Below, in pieces: positions 8,161 through 16,795 of a DNA stretch of 16,795 nucleotides; within the stretch, counting starts at the first letter, position 1; each line of letters begins with the position of its first letter. This stretch comes from CAWUKT01 sp963923035 (GTDB taxonomy: Bacteria > Bacteroidota > Bacteroidia > J057 > JADKCL01). Location: contig CAWUKT010000119.1 of the NCBI GenBank assembly GCA_963923035.1, forward strand, positions 1 through 16,795, in the 5' to 3' direction. The notes beneath the pieces are model-generated. The model was not told the DNA's origin. It saw nothing but the letters and a program-made list of their open reading frames with translations, and ran no database searches. The position numbers and the translations under genes are program-made.

Positions 8161-9381
8161 ATGAAATCAGAAAAAGTGACCTTCAAAAACGCCGACGGAT
8201 TGGAGTTGTCCGCCCGGCTGGAACTGCCCATTGACCAGCATCCTTTTTCCTTCGCGGTCTTTGCCCACTGTTTTACCTGCAACAAAAACCTCAATGCGGT
8301 CCGTAACATCTCCCGGGCCCTTACCCTGCGGGGATTCGGCGTATTGCGGTTTGATTTTACGGGACTGGGAGAAAGTGAAGGCGATTTTGCGGACACCAAT
8401 TTCTCGTCCAATGTCAGCGATTTGATCGCTGCGACCGATTTCATGGCAGAAAACTACGGCAAGGTCGAGCTTATGGTGGGCCATTCGTTGGGTGGGGCCG
8501 CCACCTTGATTGCTGCCGGCCTAATCGACTCGGTCAAGGCCGTCGCCACCATCGGGGCGCCTGCTGAGCCGGAGCATGTGCAACACCTCTTCGGCGAATC
8601 CCTCGACCAGATCGAGGCCCAAGGCAGTGCCACCGTCTCCATCGGCGGCCGGCCCTTCAAAATCAAGCAACAGTTTGTCGAGGACCTGTTGCAGCACGAT
8701 CCCTACGAGCGCATCCGCAACCTGCGGAAGCCCCTGCTCGTGATGCATGGCCCCTTCGACCAGATCGTAGGCGTGGAAAATGCCCGGAAGATCTACAATG
8801 CGGCCATCCACCCCAAGAGCTTCATTTCCCTGGACGACGCCGACCACCTGCTCTCCAAAAAGGCCCATTCTTTGTACGTCGCCGATATGATCGCCTGCTG
8901 GGTCCAGAAGTATATTCCGACGCCGGAGGATGAAAATCCCCTGGAGACCGATATGCAGGTCGTCGTTCGGACGGGCGCGGAGGGCTATACCACGGAAATC
9001 AAGGCGGGTTCCCATTCCATGCTGGCGGATGAGCCCAAGAGTGTGGGCGGAGCCGACCTGGGCCCGACGCCCTACGGATTGCTGGCCTCGGCGCTGGGGG
9101 CGTGTACCTCGATGACCCTCCGGATGTACGCGGACCGGAAAAAGTGGCCCCTGGAAAATATCACTGTGCACATCAGCCACGGCAAGATTTACGCGGAGGA
9201 TTGCAAGGCGTGTACGGAAGGGAAAACGGGGAAAATCGACCAGTTCCAGAAGGAAATTGAATTGGATGGGCCGCTGGATGCGAAGCAGAAAGAACGGCTC
9301 TTGCAAATTGCCGACCGCTGTCCCGTCCACCGGACCCTGCATTCCGAGGTGGAAATCTTAACTCAATTGCGGGAGTCCTGA
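8161..9381 (+). CDS. Alpha/beta hydrolase-OsmC fusion protein
   Basis: This 406-residue cytoplasmic protein joins two enzymes. Residues 1-255 are an alpha/beta hydrolase with nucleophile S109 in G-H-S-L-G-G, acid D200 in H-G-P-F-D-Q and His H229 in D-A-D-H-L-L. Residues about 262-406 are an OsmC/Ohr-type thiol peroxidase domain, with C315 in L-G-A-C-T-S-M-T and C387 in D-R-C-P-V-H spaced as expected for the redox pair. This architecture is a known bacterial fusion. The OsmC half probably reduces organic hydroperoxides, and the hydrolase substrate is unknown. ATG at 8161 is chosen because it begins the hydrolase homology; the frame is open further upstream only as antisense of dihydroorotase. 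Its TGA overlaps the next ATG by one base (TGATG), suggesting coupled translation. Confidence 0.93.
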   Translation: MKSEKVTFKNADGLELSARLELPIDQHPFSFAVFAHCFTCNKNLNAVRNISRALTLRGFGVLRFDFTGLGESEGDFADTNFSSNVSDLIAATDFMAENYGKVELMVGHSLGGAATLIAAGLIDSVKAVATIGAPAEPEHVQHLFGESLDQIEAQGSATVSIGGRPFKIKQQFVEDLLQHDPYERIRNLRKPLLVMHGPFDQIVGVENARKIYNAAIHPKSFISLDDADHLLSKKAHSLYVADMIACWVQKYIPTPEDENPLETDMQVVVRTGAEGYTTEIKAGSHSMLADEPKSVGGADLGPTPYGLLASALGACTSMTLRMYADRKKWPLENITVHISHGKIYAEDCKACTEGKTGKIDQFQKEIELDGPLDAKQKERLLQIADRCPVHRTLHSEVEILTQLRES

Positions 9382-10370
9382 TGAAAAACCTCCTTTTGTG
9401 CTGTCTGCTGGTGATCGCCATGATGGGCTGTCGCTCCATTCCGAAGGAAACCAACCAGGCGACCCGGCGAATTGAAATGGGCCCCGGCCCCGAGGACATC
9501 GTATTGGATGACTTTGGGAGCCAACCCCGCCTGCTCGTGTCTTCCATGGACCGCCGCACCGCGGAACCCGAAACCCAGGGGGGCATCTGGTCCTACGACC
9601 TTGCGACCGGGGAAACGAAACTCCTCCCCCGCATGGAAGAACCGCCCGGGATTATTTTCCGTCCCCACGGCATTTCCCTCCAGCAGGTCGACAACAAGCT
9701 CTGGCTCTGGATCATTTCCCACGGGCCCGAGCCGGGGCAGCATTTCGTCCATACCTACGCCGTTTTTCCCGACCAACTCGTTTACCTCCAGACTTATACC
9801 TCTCCTCTTTTTCGTTCTCCAAATGAGGTCTACGCGATGCCCGACGGCTCCTTTTACCTCAGCAACGACAGCTATACGGGTAAAAACAAGGAGCTGCTGT
9901 TGGGACAAAAGAAGTGTGAGATCATCCGGGTGAGCCGGGAGGGAGAAGCGGAAGTGGTGGTGGAAAAGGTGGGGATGGGCAATGGGGTCTACGAAGAAAA
10001 TGGCTTCCTGTACGTGGCCGCCACCCGGGAGAACAAGGTATTTCGGTACCGGATCGAAGCAGAAACGCCCTGGAAAGCCGAGACCACGGTCAAGTGCCCG
10101 GGCCCTGACAACCTGACCCCCAGCGAGCTGGGACTCCTGACGGTGGGGCATGCCAAGCCCCTCGCGTTCGTGCGGCACGCCAAAAAGCCGTCCAATATTT
10201 CCCCGACCATCGTGTACCGCCTCGACCTGGAGACCGGCACCTCCGAACCCTTGTTTGTGGACAAGGGCGACCAGATCAGCGCCGGTTCGACGGTGGTGGT
10301 ATGGAAAGATAAAATGTACATCTCCCAGGTATTCGAGGGGTGGTTGCTGGAAGTCAAAATGGACCAATAA
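9381..10370 (+). CDS. Paraoxonase-like (arylesterase family) lipoprotein
   Basis: This 329-residue protein has a signal peptide ending A-M-M-G-C, so C17 is the probable lipid anchor. The rest looks like a six-bladed beta-propeller of the paraoxonase/SMP-30 superfamily. The calcium ligands of human PON1 appear to have counterparts in order: E38-D39 in G-P-E-D-I, N148 in S-P-N-E-V, N201 in M-G-N-G-V and D243-N244 in G-P-D-N-L. H96 in P-H-G-I-S matches the catalytic His region, and the C-terminal G-S-T-V-V-V-W-K also matches the family. It may hydrolyse lactones or esters in the periplasm or at the outer membrane; the substrate is not known. It overlaps the hydrolase-OsmC gene by one base and is likely co-expressed with it. 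Confidence 0.82.
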   Translation: MKNLLLCCLLVIAMMGCRSIPKETNQATRRIEMGPGPEDIVLDDFGSQPRLLVSSMDRRTAEPETQGGIWSYDLATGETKLLPRMEEPPGIIFRPHGISLQQVDNKLWLWIISHGPEPGQHFVHTYAVFPDQLVYLQTYTSPLFRSPNEVYAMPDGSFYLSNDSYTGKNKELLLGQKKCEIIRVSREGEAEVVVEKVGMGNGVYEENGFLYVAATRENKVFRYRIEAETPWKAETTVKCPGPDNLTPSELGLLTVGHAKPLAFVRHAKKPSNISPTIVYRLDLETGTSEPLFVDKGDQISAGSTVVVWKDKMYISQVFEGWLLEVKMDQ

Positions 10371-10429
10371 AGGCGGAAGCGGCATTTCATGTAACCGGGG
10401 GATTCTTTTGGGCCATTGATTCCTCGAAT

Positions 10430-10472
10430 AAATTGCCATATTGGTAGGGCGTTCTTATCAGAGAGGCAATTT
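10430..10472 (+). promoter_or_regulatory. Perfect 8-bp inverted repeat just before the sensor kinase start
   Basis: AAATTGCC (10430-10437) and GGCAATTT (10465-10472) are exact reverse complements separated by 27 bases, the second ending three bases before the ATG at 10476. They could be paired operator half-sites or a leader stem masking the start. The 105-base gap 10371-10475 holds no other feature I can support. Confidence 0.4.
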
Positions 10473-10475
10473 CGA

Positions 10476-13430
10476 ATGCTGTTCAGGAGATGTTATTTCA
10501 TTCTTGTGGTAGTTCTGGGGCTGGCAAATCTAGCGATGGGCCAGGAGCCGCTGTTGCGGCACTATACGCAGATCGATCAACTGCCCTCCAATACTGTCTA
10601 TGACATCGCCCAAACCCGGGAGGGATTCCTCTGGATCGCCACCGAAAATGGCCTGTGCCGCTACGACGGCCACCGCTTCCAACGCTTTCATTTTGACGAA
10701 CTCAAGGACGATGTCATCATCCGGGTCAAGGCCCACGGAGACACCATTGGGGTCCAGAACCTGAGCCAGGAGCTGATCTTCATTGACAACAATGGGAACC
10801 TCATCCGGAAACTGGCGGGCGGTAAGGAAGGCATTCTGAATTGGGAGATTGATCAAAAAGCGAATGTCTGGGTGGGGCAACAGCGCATTGGCTACCGGGG
10901 AGGCCGGATCGGGGTGGTCCCGCCCGGAGAATCCACCGTCAACATTGTCGATGAAAATTCGCTCTACCTGCTCTCCATGGAATGGAGCCAGGGCCCCCAA
11001 CCCGGCAACTTGTTGGTGGGCGGCTCCAAAGGTCTGAGGGCCATTTCGACAGAGGTCCCGGGCTACCAAATCGAGCAAGTCTTTGAGATCCGGGACGAAC
11101 TCATTGCCCTGCGCTTCTTTTTTCCCGACAACCATATCTTCTTCGCCTGCCGGGAAGAAAAACTAGAGCGGATGGGCGCCAACCTCTTGATGGGCTTCAA
11201 TGGCTCCAATATCCAACCGGTCCGGTTGGAGGGCGTTTCGGCGACTCAATTTTATGACCTGCGCCGGACTTCTCAGGGCATCCTCTACCTGGCCACCGAC
11301 AATGGGGTCTGGGAACTGACCGGACTCGCCCCCTTCCACTACCAGGCCAAGGAACAAATCCTGGCCCAGGAGCAAATCTCCTGCATTTTTGAAGACCGGG
11401 AAGGCAATATCTGGTTTGCCTCCTTGTCCCAGGGGATGTACAAATTGCCCTTTCCCATTCCCCGCCGTTTTCCCCTTCCTCTTTCCATTCGCAGCACCGT
11501 CAACAACCACTTCGTCGACCTGATCAATGTCAACGATTCTGCAATTCTGGCCGTCACCAACAATGGCAACTTGATCCATTACGACGAAAACGAACTCCAA
11601 AACCTCACCAGTGTCCCCATCCCCTTCCCGGATCTCCGGGGCATTTTTTCGACCCCGAACCACCACTTCCTCTTCGGCCCTTCGGAACTGATCCGGGTCG
11701 ACCGCACTACCGATGCGGCACGCCTGAACCTCACCAATTATACCCGCACCAACCAGACCTTCAAGTACCTCTACAACGTCAAGACCATGGCCAGCGATGG
11801 CAACCGGCTTTGGATGGGCTCCCACGGCGATGTCATTGAGTTTCCGATCGCCTCGACCGAGGGAGAGGCCATCCACGAGTCCCGCACCCACGCCATGAGC
11901 TTTGATTTTCACCGGGACCTGCTCTGGTTGGGATGTGGGAGCGGGCTCTACGCCTACCAGGGGGGGGAAACGGAATTGTACCGGGATGGTCGGGGGCGGA
12001 GCCTGGACAAGTTTGTGAACCATATCCTGCTGGGCGAGGACAGCCTGGTACTGGTCGGCACCCAGGGCAACGGCCTCTGGAAAGTGGAGGGGGATCGGCT
12101 GGAACAGATCCCCGCCCCGCCCAATTCCGACTTCAAGTCGGTCATCGACATGGTGCGTGATGGCCCCCTCGTCTGGATCATCACCGACCGTGGGGTGTTT
12201 CGGCTGGACATCCGCGAAAACTTCTGGATGCGCGTCGCCCAGCAAATCCCCAATCCCCAGGCCTTGGCCCTCACCCGGTCCCATATCTGGGTCTCGGCCT
12301 TTGACCATGTCATCCAAATTCCCCGGGAGCAATCCAATGACCTCCCCTTCAAATTGCGGGTGGAAGAAATCAATTTGTTCGATGAAAACGGGGCGCCCCT
12401 TCCCTTTGCGGCCGAAATGCCGGCCCGGACCGACCGGCTGGAATTGACCTTTTCGGCCCTTTCTTTCCGCCGTCCCGCCACCTACCAGTACCGCATCAAC
12501 GACCGGCCCTGGCAAAACATCGGGGCCGCCAGCCTTACGCTGGCTTCTCTTTCGCCGGGGGGCTACAATATCGAACTGCGGGGGATTCTGGACAATGGCC
12601 TCACCACTGCGAAGACCCGGGTGGAGTTCAAGATCGCCTATCCCTTCCACCAGACGAGCGGATTCTTCGTCTTGCTCGGATTGGGGACGGTCCTCCTGAC
12701 CTTTGGGCTAGTGACGCTCCGCAACCGGCAACGGGTCCGCAATATCCGGCGGGAACAGCAAACCACGGAGCTCCAGGAACAAATCACCGACCTGCAATTA
12801 CAGGCCCTGCGCGCGCAAATCAACCCCCACTTTGTCTTCAATTCCATGAACGCCATCCAGCACCTGCTGCTGGACGAGCAGGAGGAGAAGGCCCTGGTCT
12901 ACCTCGCCGATTTCGCCCGGCTGATTCGGATGGCCTTTGAAAGTGCGCCTGAACACCTCATTTCCCTGACCCGCGAAATTGAGTTTATCCGCCTGTACCT
13001 GCGGCTGGAGGAATTGCGGTTTCGGGACAGGGTGACCGTGGAGTTGACGGTGGATGAGGCGCTGGACACCGACGCGCTGAAGGTACCGGGCATGACCGTG
13101 CAGCCCTTCGTGGAGAATGCCTTTGTCCACGGCCTGATGCACAAGGAAGATCCCGGCCATTTGCAGGTCCATTTTGGGCCTTCCACCCGGCCCGGCTTCC
13201 TGCACTGCCGGATTGAAGACGATGGGGTGGGTCGGGAAATGGCGGAAGAATTGGGCGCGTGGCGCAAAGAACACCAATCCCTGGGGATCAGCATTACCCA
13301 GGAGCGGCTGGAACTGACCAGTCAGTTGTTAGAACGAGATCGATTTGAATTTGAAATAGAAGACCTGAAGGATTCCCAAGGGCGGCCACAAGGGACCCGG
13401 GTCCATTTGTTCATTCCAACCAGTACCTAA
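10476..13430 (+). CDS. LytS-type sensor histidine kinase with periplasmic beta-propeller
   Basis: This 984-residue membrane sensor has a signal peptide (1-22, ending L-A-M-G-Q), then a long periplasmic region of two-component-regulator propeller repeats (e.g. T-R-E-G-F-L-W-I-A-T-E-N-G-L, D-R-E-G-N-I-W-F-A-S) to about 620. A Y_Y_Y domain (about 645-722) is followed by one membrane span (727-747), a short coiled coil and a cytoplasmic kinase of the LytS/YehU type. The phospho-acceptor is H785 in Q-I-N-P-H-F-V-F-N. The ATP site has N881 in Q-P-F-V-E-N-A-F-V-H-G, then D-D-G-V-G-R (915-920) and L-G-I-S-I. Unlike hybrid propeller kinases it has no receiver or AraC domain and must signal through a partner. 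The ATG at 10476 is chosen because it starts the signal peptide. The regulator gene follows after 10 bases. Confidence 0.93.
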   Translation: MLFRRCYFILVVVLGLANLAMGQEPLLRHYTQIDQLPSNTVYDIAQTREGFLWIATENGLCRYDGHRFQRFHFDELKDDVIIRVKAHGDTIGVQNLSQELIFIDNNGNLIRKLAGGKEGILNWEIDQKANVWVGQQRIGYRGGRIGVVPPGESTVNIVDENSLYLLSMEWSQGPQPGNLLVGGSKGLRAISTEVPGYQIEQVFEIRDELIALRFFFPDNHIFFACREEKLERMGANLLMGFNGSNIQPVRLEGVSATQFYDLRRTSQGILYLATDNGVWELTGLAPFHYQAKEQILAQEQISCIFEDREGNIWFASLSQGMYKLPFPIPRRFPLPLSIRSTVNNHFVDLINVNDSAILAVTNNGNLIHYDENELQNLTSVPIPFPDLRGIFSTPNHHFLFGPSELIRVDRTTDAARLNLTNYTRTNQTFKYLYNVKTMASDGNRLWMGSHGDVIEFPIASTEGEAIHESRTHAMSFDFHRDLLWLGCGSGLYAYQGGETELYRDGRGRSLDKFVNHILLGEDSLVLVGTQGNGLWKVEGDRLEQIPAPPNSDFKSVIDMVRDGPLVWIITDRGVFRLDIRENFWMRVAQQIPNPQALALTRSHIWVSAFDHVIQIPREQSNDLPFKLRVEEINLFDENGAPLPFAAEMPARTDRLELTFSALSFRRPATYQYRINDRPWQNIGAASLTLASLSPGGYNIELRGILDNGLTTAKTRVEFKIAYPFHQTSGFFVLLGLGTVLLTFGLVTLRNRQRVRNIRREQQTTELQEQITDLQLQALRAQINPHFVFNSMNAIQHLLLDEQEEKALVYLADFARLIRMAFESAPEHLISLTREIEFIRLYLRLEELRFRDRVTVELTVDEALDTDALKVPGMTVQPFVENAFVHGLMHKEDPGHLQVHFGPSTRPGFLHCRIEDDGVGREMAEELGAWRKEHQSLGISITQERLELTSQLLERDRFEFEIEDLKDSQGRPQGTRVHLFIPTST

Positions 13431-13440
13431 ACGACTATTC

Positions 13441-14178
13441 ATGAAGGCCCTGATCATTGACGACGAGCTCTCCGGACGGGAAGTCCTTGCCAAGCTGATT
13501 GAGAAATTCACCCCGGACATCGAGGTGGTGGCCACCTGCGACAGCATCGCGAGCGCGCGGCCGATCCTATCGGAGCGTCCGGTGGAACTCGTTTTCCTGG
13601 ACGTGGAAATGCCGCGGGAAAATGGCTTCAAGCTCTTTGATTATTTTCCCCAGCCCCATTTCAAGGTGATTTTTACAACAGCCCACCAGCAGTACGCCCG
13701 GAAAGCCTTCGCGTATGCGGCCGTGGATTACCTGGTCAAGCCCATCCATTACCAGGAATTGCAGCGGGCGGTGGACAAGGTGAAACAGCAAAATGCGCTG
13801 GCCCAAATGCAGGAGCGCCTGAAAATGGTGCAGGAAAACCTGGTCAATCCCTTTCGGCGGATCGCCATTCCGACAGTAGGCGGCTACCTGTTCGCGAATA
13901 TCCACGAGATTTTGCGGGTCGAGTCGGATACGAATTACAGCAAGATCATCCTCAGCGACCAACAGCCCTACACCTCTTCCCGCACGCTGCGGGATTACGA
14001 GGAGTTGCTGACGCCCTTCAATTTTGTCCGGGTCCACCGCTCCCATTTGATCAACCTCAACTTCATTCGGGAGTACCAAAAGGGACGGACGCCCCAATTG
14101 CTGATGGAGGATGGCGCCACAGTTCCGGTCGCCGCCAACCGCAAGGACGATTTCCTCAACCAACTCAAGCGCCTATAA
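13441..14178 (+). CDS. LytTR-family response regulator
   Basis: This 245-residue cytoplasmic transcription factor is the evident partner of the sensor kinase upstream. The receiver domain (1-120) has the acidic pair D7-D8, phospho-acceptor D54 in V-F-L-D-V-E-M-P, T80 in F-T-T-A-H and K100 in Y-L-V-K-P. A LytTR DNA-binding domain (about 140-240) shows the family pattern I-L-R-V-E-S-D-T-N-Y, R-T-L-R-D-Y-E-E-L and F-V-R-V-H-R-S-H-L-I-N. LytTR proteins bind imperfect direct repeats; I found no convincing pair nearby. A weak hairpin GCCCA/TGGGC (14186-14200) follows the stop without a T tract. Confidence 0.95.
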   Translation: MKALIIDDELSGREVLAKLIEKFTPDIEVVATCDSIASARPILSERPVELVFLDVEMPRENGFKLFDYFPQPHFKVIFTTAHQQYARKAFAYAAVDYLVKPIHYQELQRAVDKVKQQNALAQMQERLKMVQENLVNPFRRIAIPTVGGYLFANIHEILRVESDTNYSKIILSDQQPYTSSRTLRDYEELLTPFNFVRVHRSHLINLNFIREYQKGRTPQLLMEDGATVPVAANRKDDFLNQLKRL

Positions 14179-14651
14179 GCTCCAAGCCCAATCAATGGGC
14201 CGACGTATTCACCCGCAAAAAGGACACGTTCAATCATTCTCCCCATATTTAATGCCCCTCAGGGGTACTTTGGGATCATTATCACAACGATCACCACTGT
14301 ACCCATGCTTTCGACAAACATCACCCTCTCTCATCCGGGCCAGTCCCCGATCCAAGGATTGGGGGCCGGTCAAGGCATTTTCCTGACGCCCTTGTCGCTG
14401 CCGGAAGGCTGTCCTGATCGATGTCCATTGGGGCACCGGTCCTCTGTTCGACCCCAACTTTCTGGTGCATGCTTCCATTCGGATCCTTACTGACCACACG
14501 ATACGGCGTCATCCTCACTTTTTGACTCAAGACATTTTTTTAGCGCTGTTATTCTATCTCAATCAAGAGCCTCACCTCGAAAAGGTGGGGCTTTTTTGGG
14601 GTCGTGGAGGGGGAAGGAAACCATTTCAAACAAGATTCGTTCAAACCTTCA
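14179..14651. other. 473-base non-coding stretch between regulator and ABC exporter
   Basis: I see no protein gene here. Short frames on the minus strand (14230-14499, 14321-14530) have no recognisable domain and look like chance. Contents that can be supported are a small stem GCCCA/TGGGC at 14186-14200, a compact stem with CCCC/GGGG around TCA at 14253-14267, and a strong terminator at 14568-14597 on the plus strand. The region could be a long 3' or 5' untranslated region, an unannotated small RNA ending at that terminator, or decayed coding sequence. Confidence 0.5.
14568..14597 (+). terminator. Intrinsic terminator upstream of the ABC exporter
   Basis: AGCCTCACCT pairs with AGGTGGGGCT (one G-T wobble) around a five-base loop and runs into six T's at 14592-14597. 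It is a textbook Rho-independent terminator on the plus strand. It lies 390 bases beyond the regulator stop and 55 bases before the exporter ATG, so it ends either a read-through or small RNA transcript or acts as an attenuator for the exporter. Confidence 0.85.
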
Positions 14652-16508
14652 ATGAGTCTGTTAAACCGACTAGGGTTTGGTCGAAGAAATGCCAACCCCA
14701 ATGAACCCCAATTGTCCTTTCGCGAAAACCTCCAGGCCCTCAGTACACTGCCGCGTTTTTTCCGGATGATCTGGCTGACCAGCCCCCGCATGGCGCTCAG
14801 CAATGTACTCCTCCGGGTCCTCAAGGCCGGTATTCCGTTGGCCCTGCTGTACGTGGGCAAATTGATCATCGATGAGGTCATCGACCTCCGGACGGGCGAC
14901 AGCACCGATGGCGAGTATATCTGGTACCTGGTGGGCATTGAGCTGGGCCTCGCCCTGCTCTCGGATGGCCTCAATCGCCTGATTGGGTTGACGGATGGCT
15001 TGCTGGGCGACCTGTTTGCCAATGCGACCTCGGTCAAGCTCATGGAGCACGCGGCGAAGATGGACCTGGGACAATTCGAGGACGCCCAGTTCTACGACAA
15101 ATTGGAACGGGCGCGCCGCCAGACGACGGGCCGGGTGGTCCTGATGTCTCAGATGCTCTTGCAGGTGCAGGACGCCCTGTCGATCATCTTCCTCATCGGG
15201 GGCCTCGCCCTGATTTCTCCCTGGCTGATCCTCCTGCTGGTGGTCGCGGTCATTCCGTCCTTCCTCACCGAGACCCGCTTCAACCGCAAGAGCTATTCAC
15301 TTTCGCGCAGTTGGACGCCGGAACGCCGGGAACTGGACTATCTCCGCTACGTCGGGGCCAGCGATACGACCGCCAAGGAGGTCAAGATTTTCGGCCTCAG
15401 CGATTTCCTGATCCATCGCTTCGCGCGACTGGCCGACAACTACTACGAAGCGAACCGCAAGCTGTCCATCCGGCGGACCACCTGGGGCACCCTCTTCAAC
15501 GGATTTGGCATCCTCGCCTACTACGCCGCCTACTTCTTCATCATCCGCGATGCCGTCAACCAAACCATCTCCATTGGTGACCTGACCTTCCTGAGCGGAT
15601 CCTTTATGCGCCTTCGCCAACTGCTCCAGGGCATGCTGGGGCGGTTTTCCAGCATCGCCCAGAGTGCGTTGTACCTGCAAGACCTGTTCGACTTCTTCGA
15701 GATCACCGCGGCCATCCAAAGCCCGGATCAACCCCAGACCTTTCCCCGTCCCCTCTCCCGCGGCATCACCTTCGAGAACGTGGGTTTTCAGTATCCGGGC
15801 ACGGAACGCTGGGCGGTGCGGGGGCTGAGTTTTCATTTGGAAGCAGGGGAGAAATTGGCTTTGGTGGGGGAAAATGGAGCGGGAAAAACGACCCTGGTCA
15901 AGCTCATGGCGCGTCTCTACGATCCCTCGGAGGGACGCATCCTGATCGATGGCCAGGACATCCGCAACTACGACCTGGCCGATTTGCGCAAGGCCATCGG
16001 GGTCATTTTCCAGGACTTTGTGAAGTGGCAAATGGCGGCCCGCGAGAACATCGGGGTGGGCCGGGTCGAAGCGATGCTGGATGAGCCCAAGATTTTACAG
16101 GCGGCTGAGAAAAGCCTGGCCGACACCGTCATCGGCAAGTTGGACGGTGGTTACGATCAAATGCTGGGGCGGCGCTTCCAAAAAGGGGTGGACCTGAGCG
16201 GCGGCGAATGGCAAAAGATCGCCCTCGGGCGGGCGTATATGCGCGACGCCGAGCTGCTGATCCTGGATGAGCCAACGGCCGCGCTCGACGCGCGGGCGGA
16301 ATACGAGGTGTTCGAGCGCTTCAGCGAGTTGACGCACGGCAAGACGGCCGTGCTGATTTCACACCGCTTTTCGACGGTGCGGATGGCCGACCGGATCCTG
16401 GTCCTGCGGGGCGGCGAGATGGTCGAGCTGGGCAGCCACGAAGACCTGGTCGCGGCCAAAGGGCTCTACGCCGAACTGTTCGAGTTGCAGGCGCAGGGCT
16501 ACCAGTGA
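14652..16508 (+). CDS. ABC exporter, fused permease and ATPase
   Basis: This 618-residue half-transporter has an N-terminal membrane domain (spans near 50-75, 92-112, 172-205 and 282-300) and a C-terminal ATPase, and would work as a dimer in the inner membrane. All ATPase motifs are intact: Walker A G-E-N-G-A-G-K-T-T (406-414), Q-loop Q454, signature L-S-G-G-E (515-519), Walker B L-L-I-L-D-E with E540, and switch His H571 in I-S-H-R-F-S-T-V. Substrate is unknown; the layout fits lipid, peptide or drug exporters. I chose ATG at 14652 rather than the in-frame GTG at 14604, which lies seven bases past the terminator T tract and adds a polar, unconserved-looking 16-residue lead. It may be a target of the two-component system upstream, but the terminator between them argues against one simple operon. 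Confidence 0.92.
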   Translation: MSLLNRLGFGRRNANPNEPQLSFRENLQALSTLPRFFRMIWLTSPRMALSNVLLRVLKAGIPLALLYVGKLIIDEVIDLRTGDSTDGEYIWYLVGIELGLALLSDGLNRLIGLTDGLLGDLFANATSVKLMEHAAKMDLGQFEDAQFYDKLERARRQTTGRVVLMSQMLLQVQDALSIIFLIGGLALISPWLILLLVVAVIPSFLTETRFNRKSYSLSRSWTPERRELDYLRYVGASDTTAKEVKIFGLSDFLIHRFARLADNYYEANRKLSIRRTTWGTLFNGFGILAYYAAYFFIIRDAVNQTISIGDLTFLSGSFMRLRQLLQGMLGRFSSIAQSALYLQDLFDFFEITAAIQSPDQPQTFPRPLSRGITFENVGFQYPGTERWAVRGLSFHLEAGEKLALVGENGAGKTTLVKLMARLYDPSEGRILIDGQDIRNYDLADLRKAIGVIFQDFVKWQMAARENIGVGRVEAMLDEPKILQAAEKSLADTVIGKLDGGYDQMLGRRFQKGVDLSGGEWQKIALGRAYMRDAELLILDEPTAALDARAEYEVFERFSELTHGKTAVLISHRFSTVRMADRILVLRGGEMVELGSHEDLVAAKGLYAELFELQAQGYQ

Positions 16509-16550
16509 GCTGGGCCACTGACGGGTTGAACGGCTTGCCCAAACCTACAC

Positions 16551-16592
16551 AGGCAACTAATTATTTAATTTAAAAGTCACTATTAATTGCCT
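16551..16592. repeat. Inverted repeat with AT-rich loop after the ABC exporter
   Basis: AGGCAACTAAT (16551-16561) and ATTAATTGCCT (16582-16592) are reverse complements except at one position, around a 20-base AT-rich loop. It lies 43 bases beyond the exporter stop and is followed by a T run at 16603-16607, but the distance is too large for a standard terminator. Confidence 0.4.
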
Positions 16593-16646
16593 TCCAGCCC
16601 AATTTTTCCTTCCAAAAGCCCTAAATTCAATGTTCAATCCTAAAAC

Positions 16647-16730
16647 TTGGATAGTTTTGGTAGAACATTGGATATATTTACTTGAAGGTTGGTTAGGATT
16701 GGTAGAAACTTGGACAGTTTTTGTAGAAAC
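16647..16730. repeat. Four degenerate 21-bp tandem repeats
   Basis: Units start at 16647, 16668, 16689 and 16710, exactly 21 bases apart. Units 1, 3 and 4 read TTGGATAGTTTTGGTAGAAC, TTGGTTAGGATTGGTAGAAA and TTGGACAGTTTTTGTAGAAA (first 20 bases), sharing TTGG and GTAGAA. Unit 2 is more diverged but keeps TTGGATA at the start and GAA near the end. A 21-base period puts units on the same DNA face. Confidence 0.7.
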
Positions 16731-16741
16731 TTCCATGAATT

Positions 16742-16795
16742 AGAGACTGTGTAAAAACGCGTGCACAAATCAATTTATTTAACCCTCTGTTTTTG
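16742..16795 (+). mobile_element. Possible left end of an insertion sequence, cut by window edge
   Basis: GAGACTGTGTAAAAACG begins at 16742 or 16744 depending on the boundary. It resembles terminal inverted repeats of IS256-type elements, which commonly contain TGTGTAAAA. No transposase lies in the window and the other end is not visible, so this rests on remembered similarity of one short motif. Confidence 0.25.

Overview
The window looks like chromosome from a Bacteroidota bacterium, most likely the Saprospiria (Lewinella/Haliscomenobacter-like); the class is inferred and the phylum is well supported. Supporting signs are a C-terminal type IX secretion sorting tail on the phosphoesterase, a beta-propeller/Y_Y_Y/LytS-type sensor kinase next to a LytTR regulator, a YbiT-like ABC-F protein with a decayed second ATP site, and starts with no clear Shine-Dalgarno sequence.

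Layout. Positions 1-636 hold no conventional gene. They contain a large imperfect inverted duplication (1-284) with mirrored mini-ORF starts, a 49-codon ORF (258-407), and a dense run of short hairpins (412-602), three of which share one loop while their stems differ by paired changes. Next come a lipoprotein amidase (637-2232, minus), a small multi-pass membrane protein (2312-3112, plus), a secreted metallophosphoesterase (3116-4717, minus), an ABC-F ATPase (4915-6531, minus) and dihydroorotase (6664-7998, minus). A divergent intergenic region (7999-8160) separates these from plus-strand genes: an alpha/beta hydrolase-OsmC fusion (8161-9381), overlapped by one base by a paraoxonase-like lipoprotein (9381-10370), a sensor kinase and its LytTR regulator (10476-13430, 13441-14178), and a fused ABC exporter (14652-16508). 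The regulator and exporter are separated by 473 bases of non-coding DNA containing a clear intrinsic terminator. The last 287 bases are AT-rich and carry four degenerate 21-bp tandem repeats; the final 54 bases may be the start of an insertion sequence.

Functional units. The kinase and regulator form a two-component system whose target is unknown; the adjacent exporter is only a positional candidate. The hydrolase-OsmC and paraoxonase-like genes are probably translationally coupled. Dihydroorotase is housekeeping pyrimidine synthesis and has a leader hairpin ending at its start codon. The remaining genes look like ordinary single-gene transcripts. The strongest unexplained signals are the inverted duplication and hairpin array at the left end and the 21-bp repeats at the right end.
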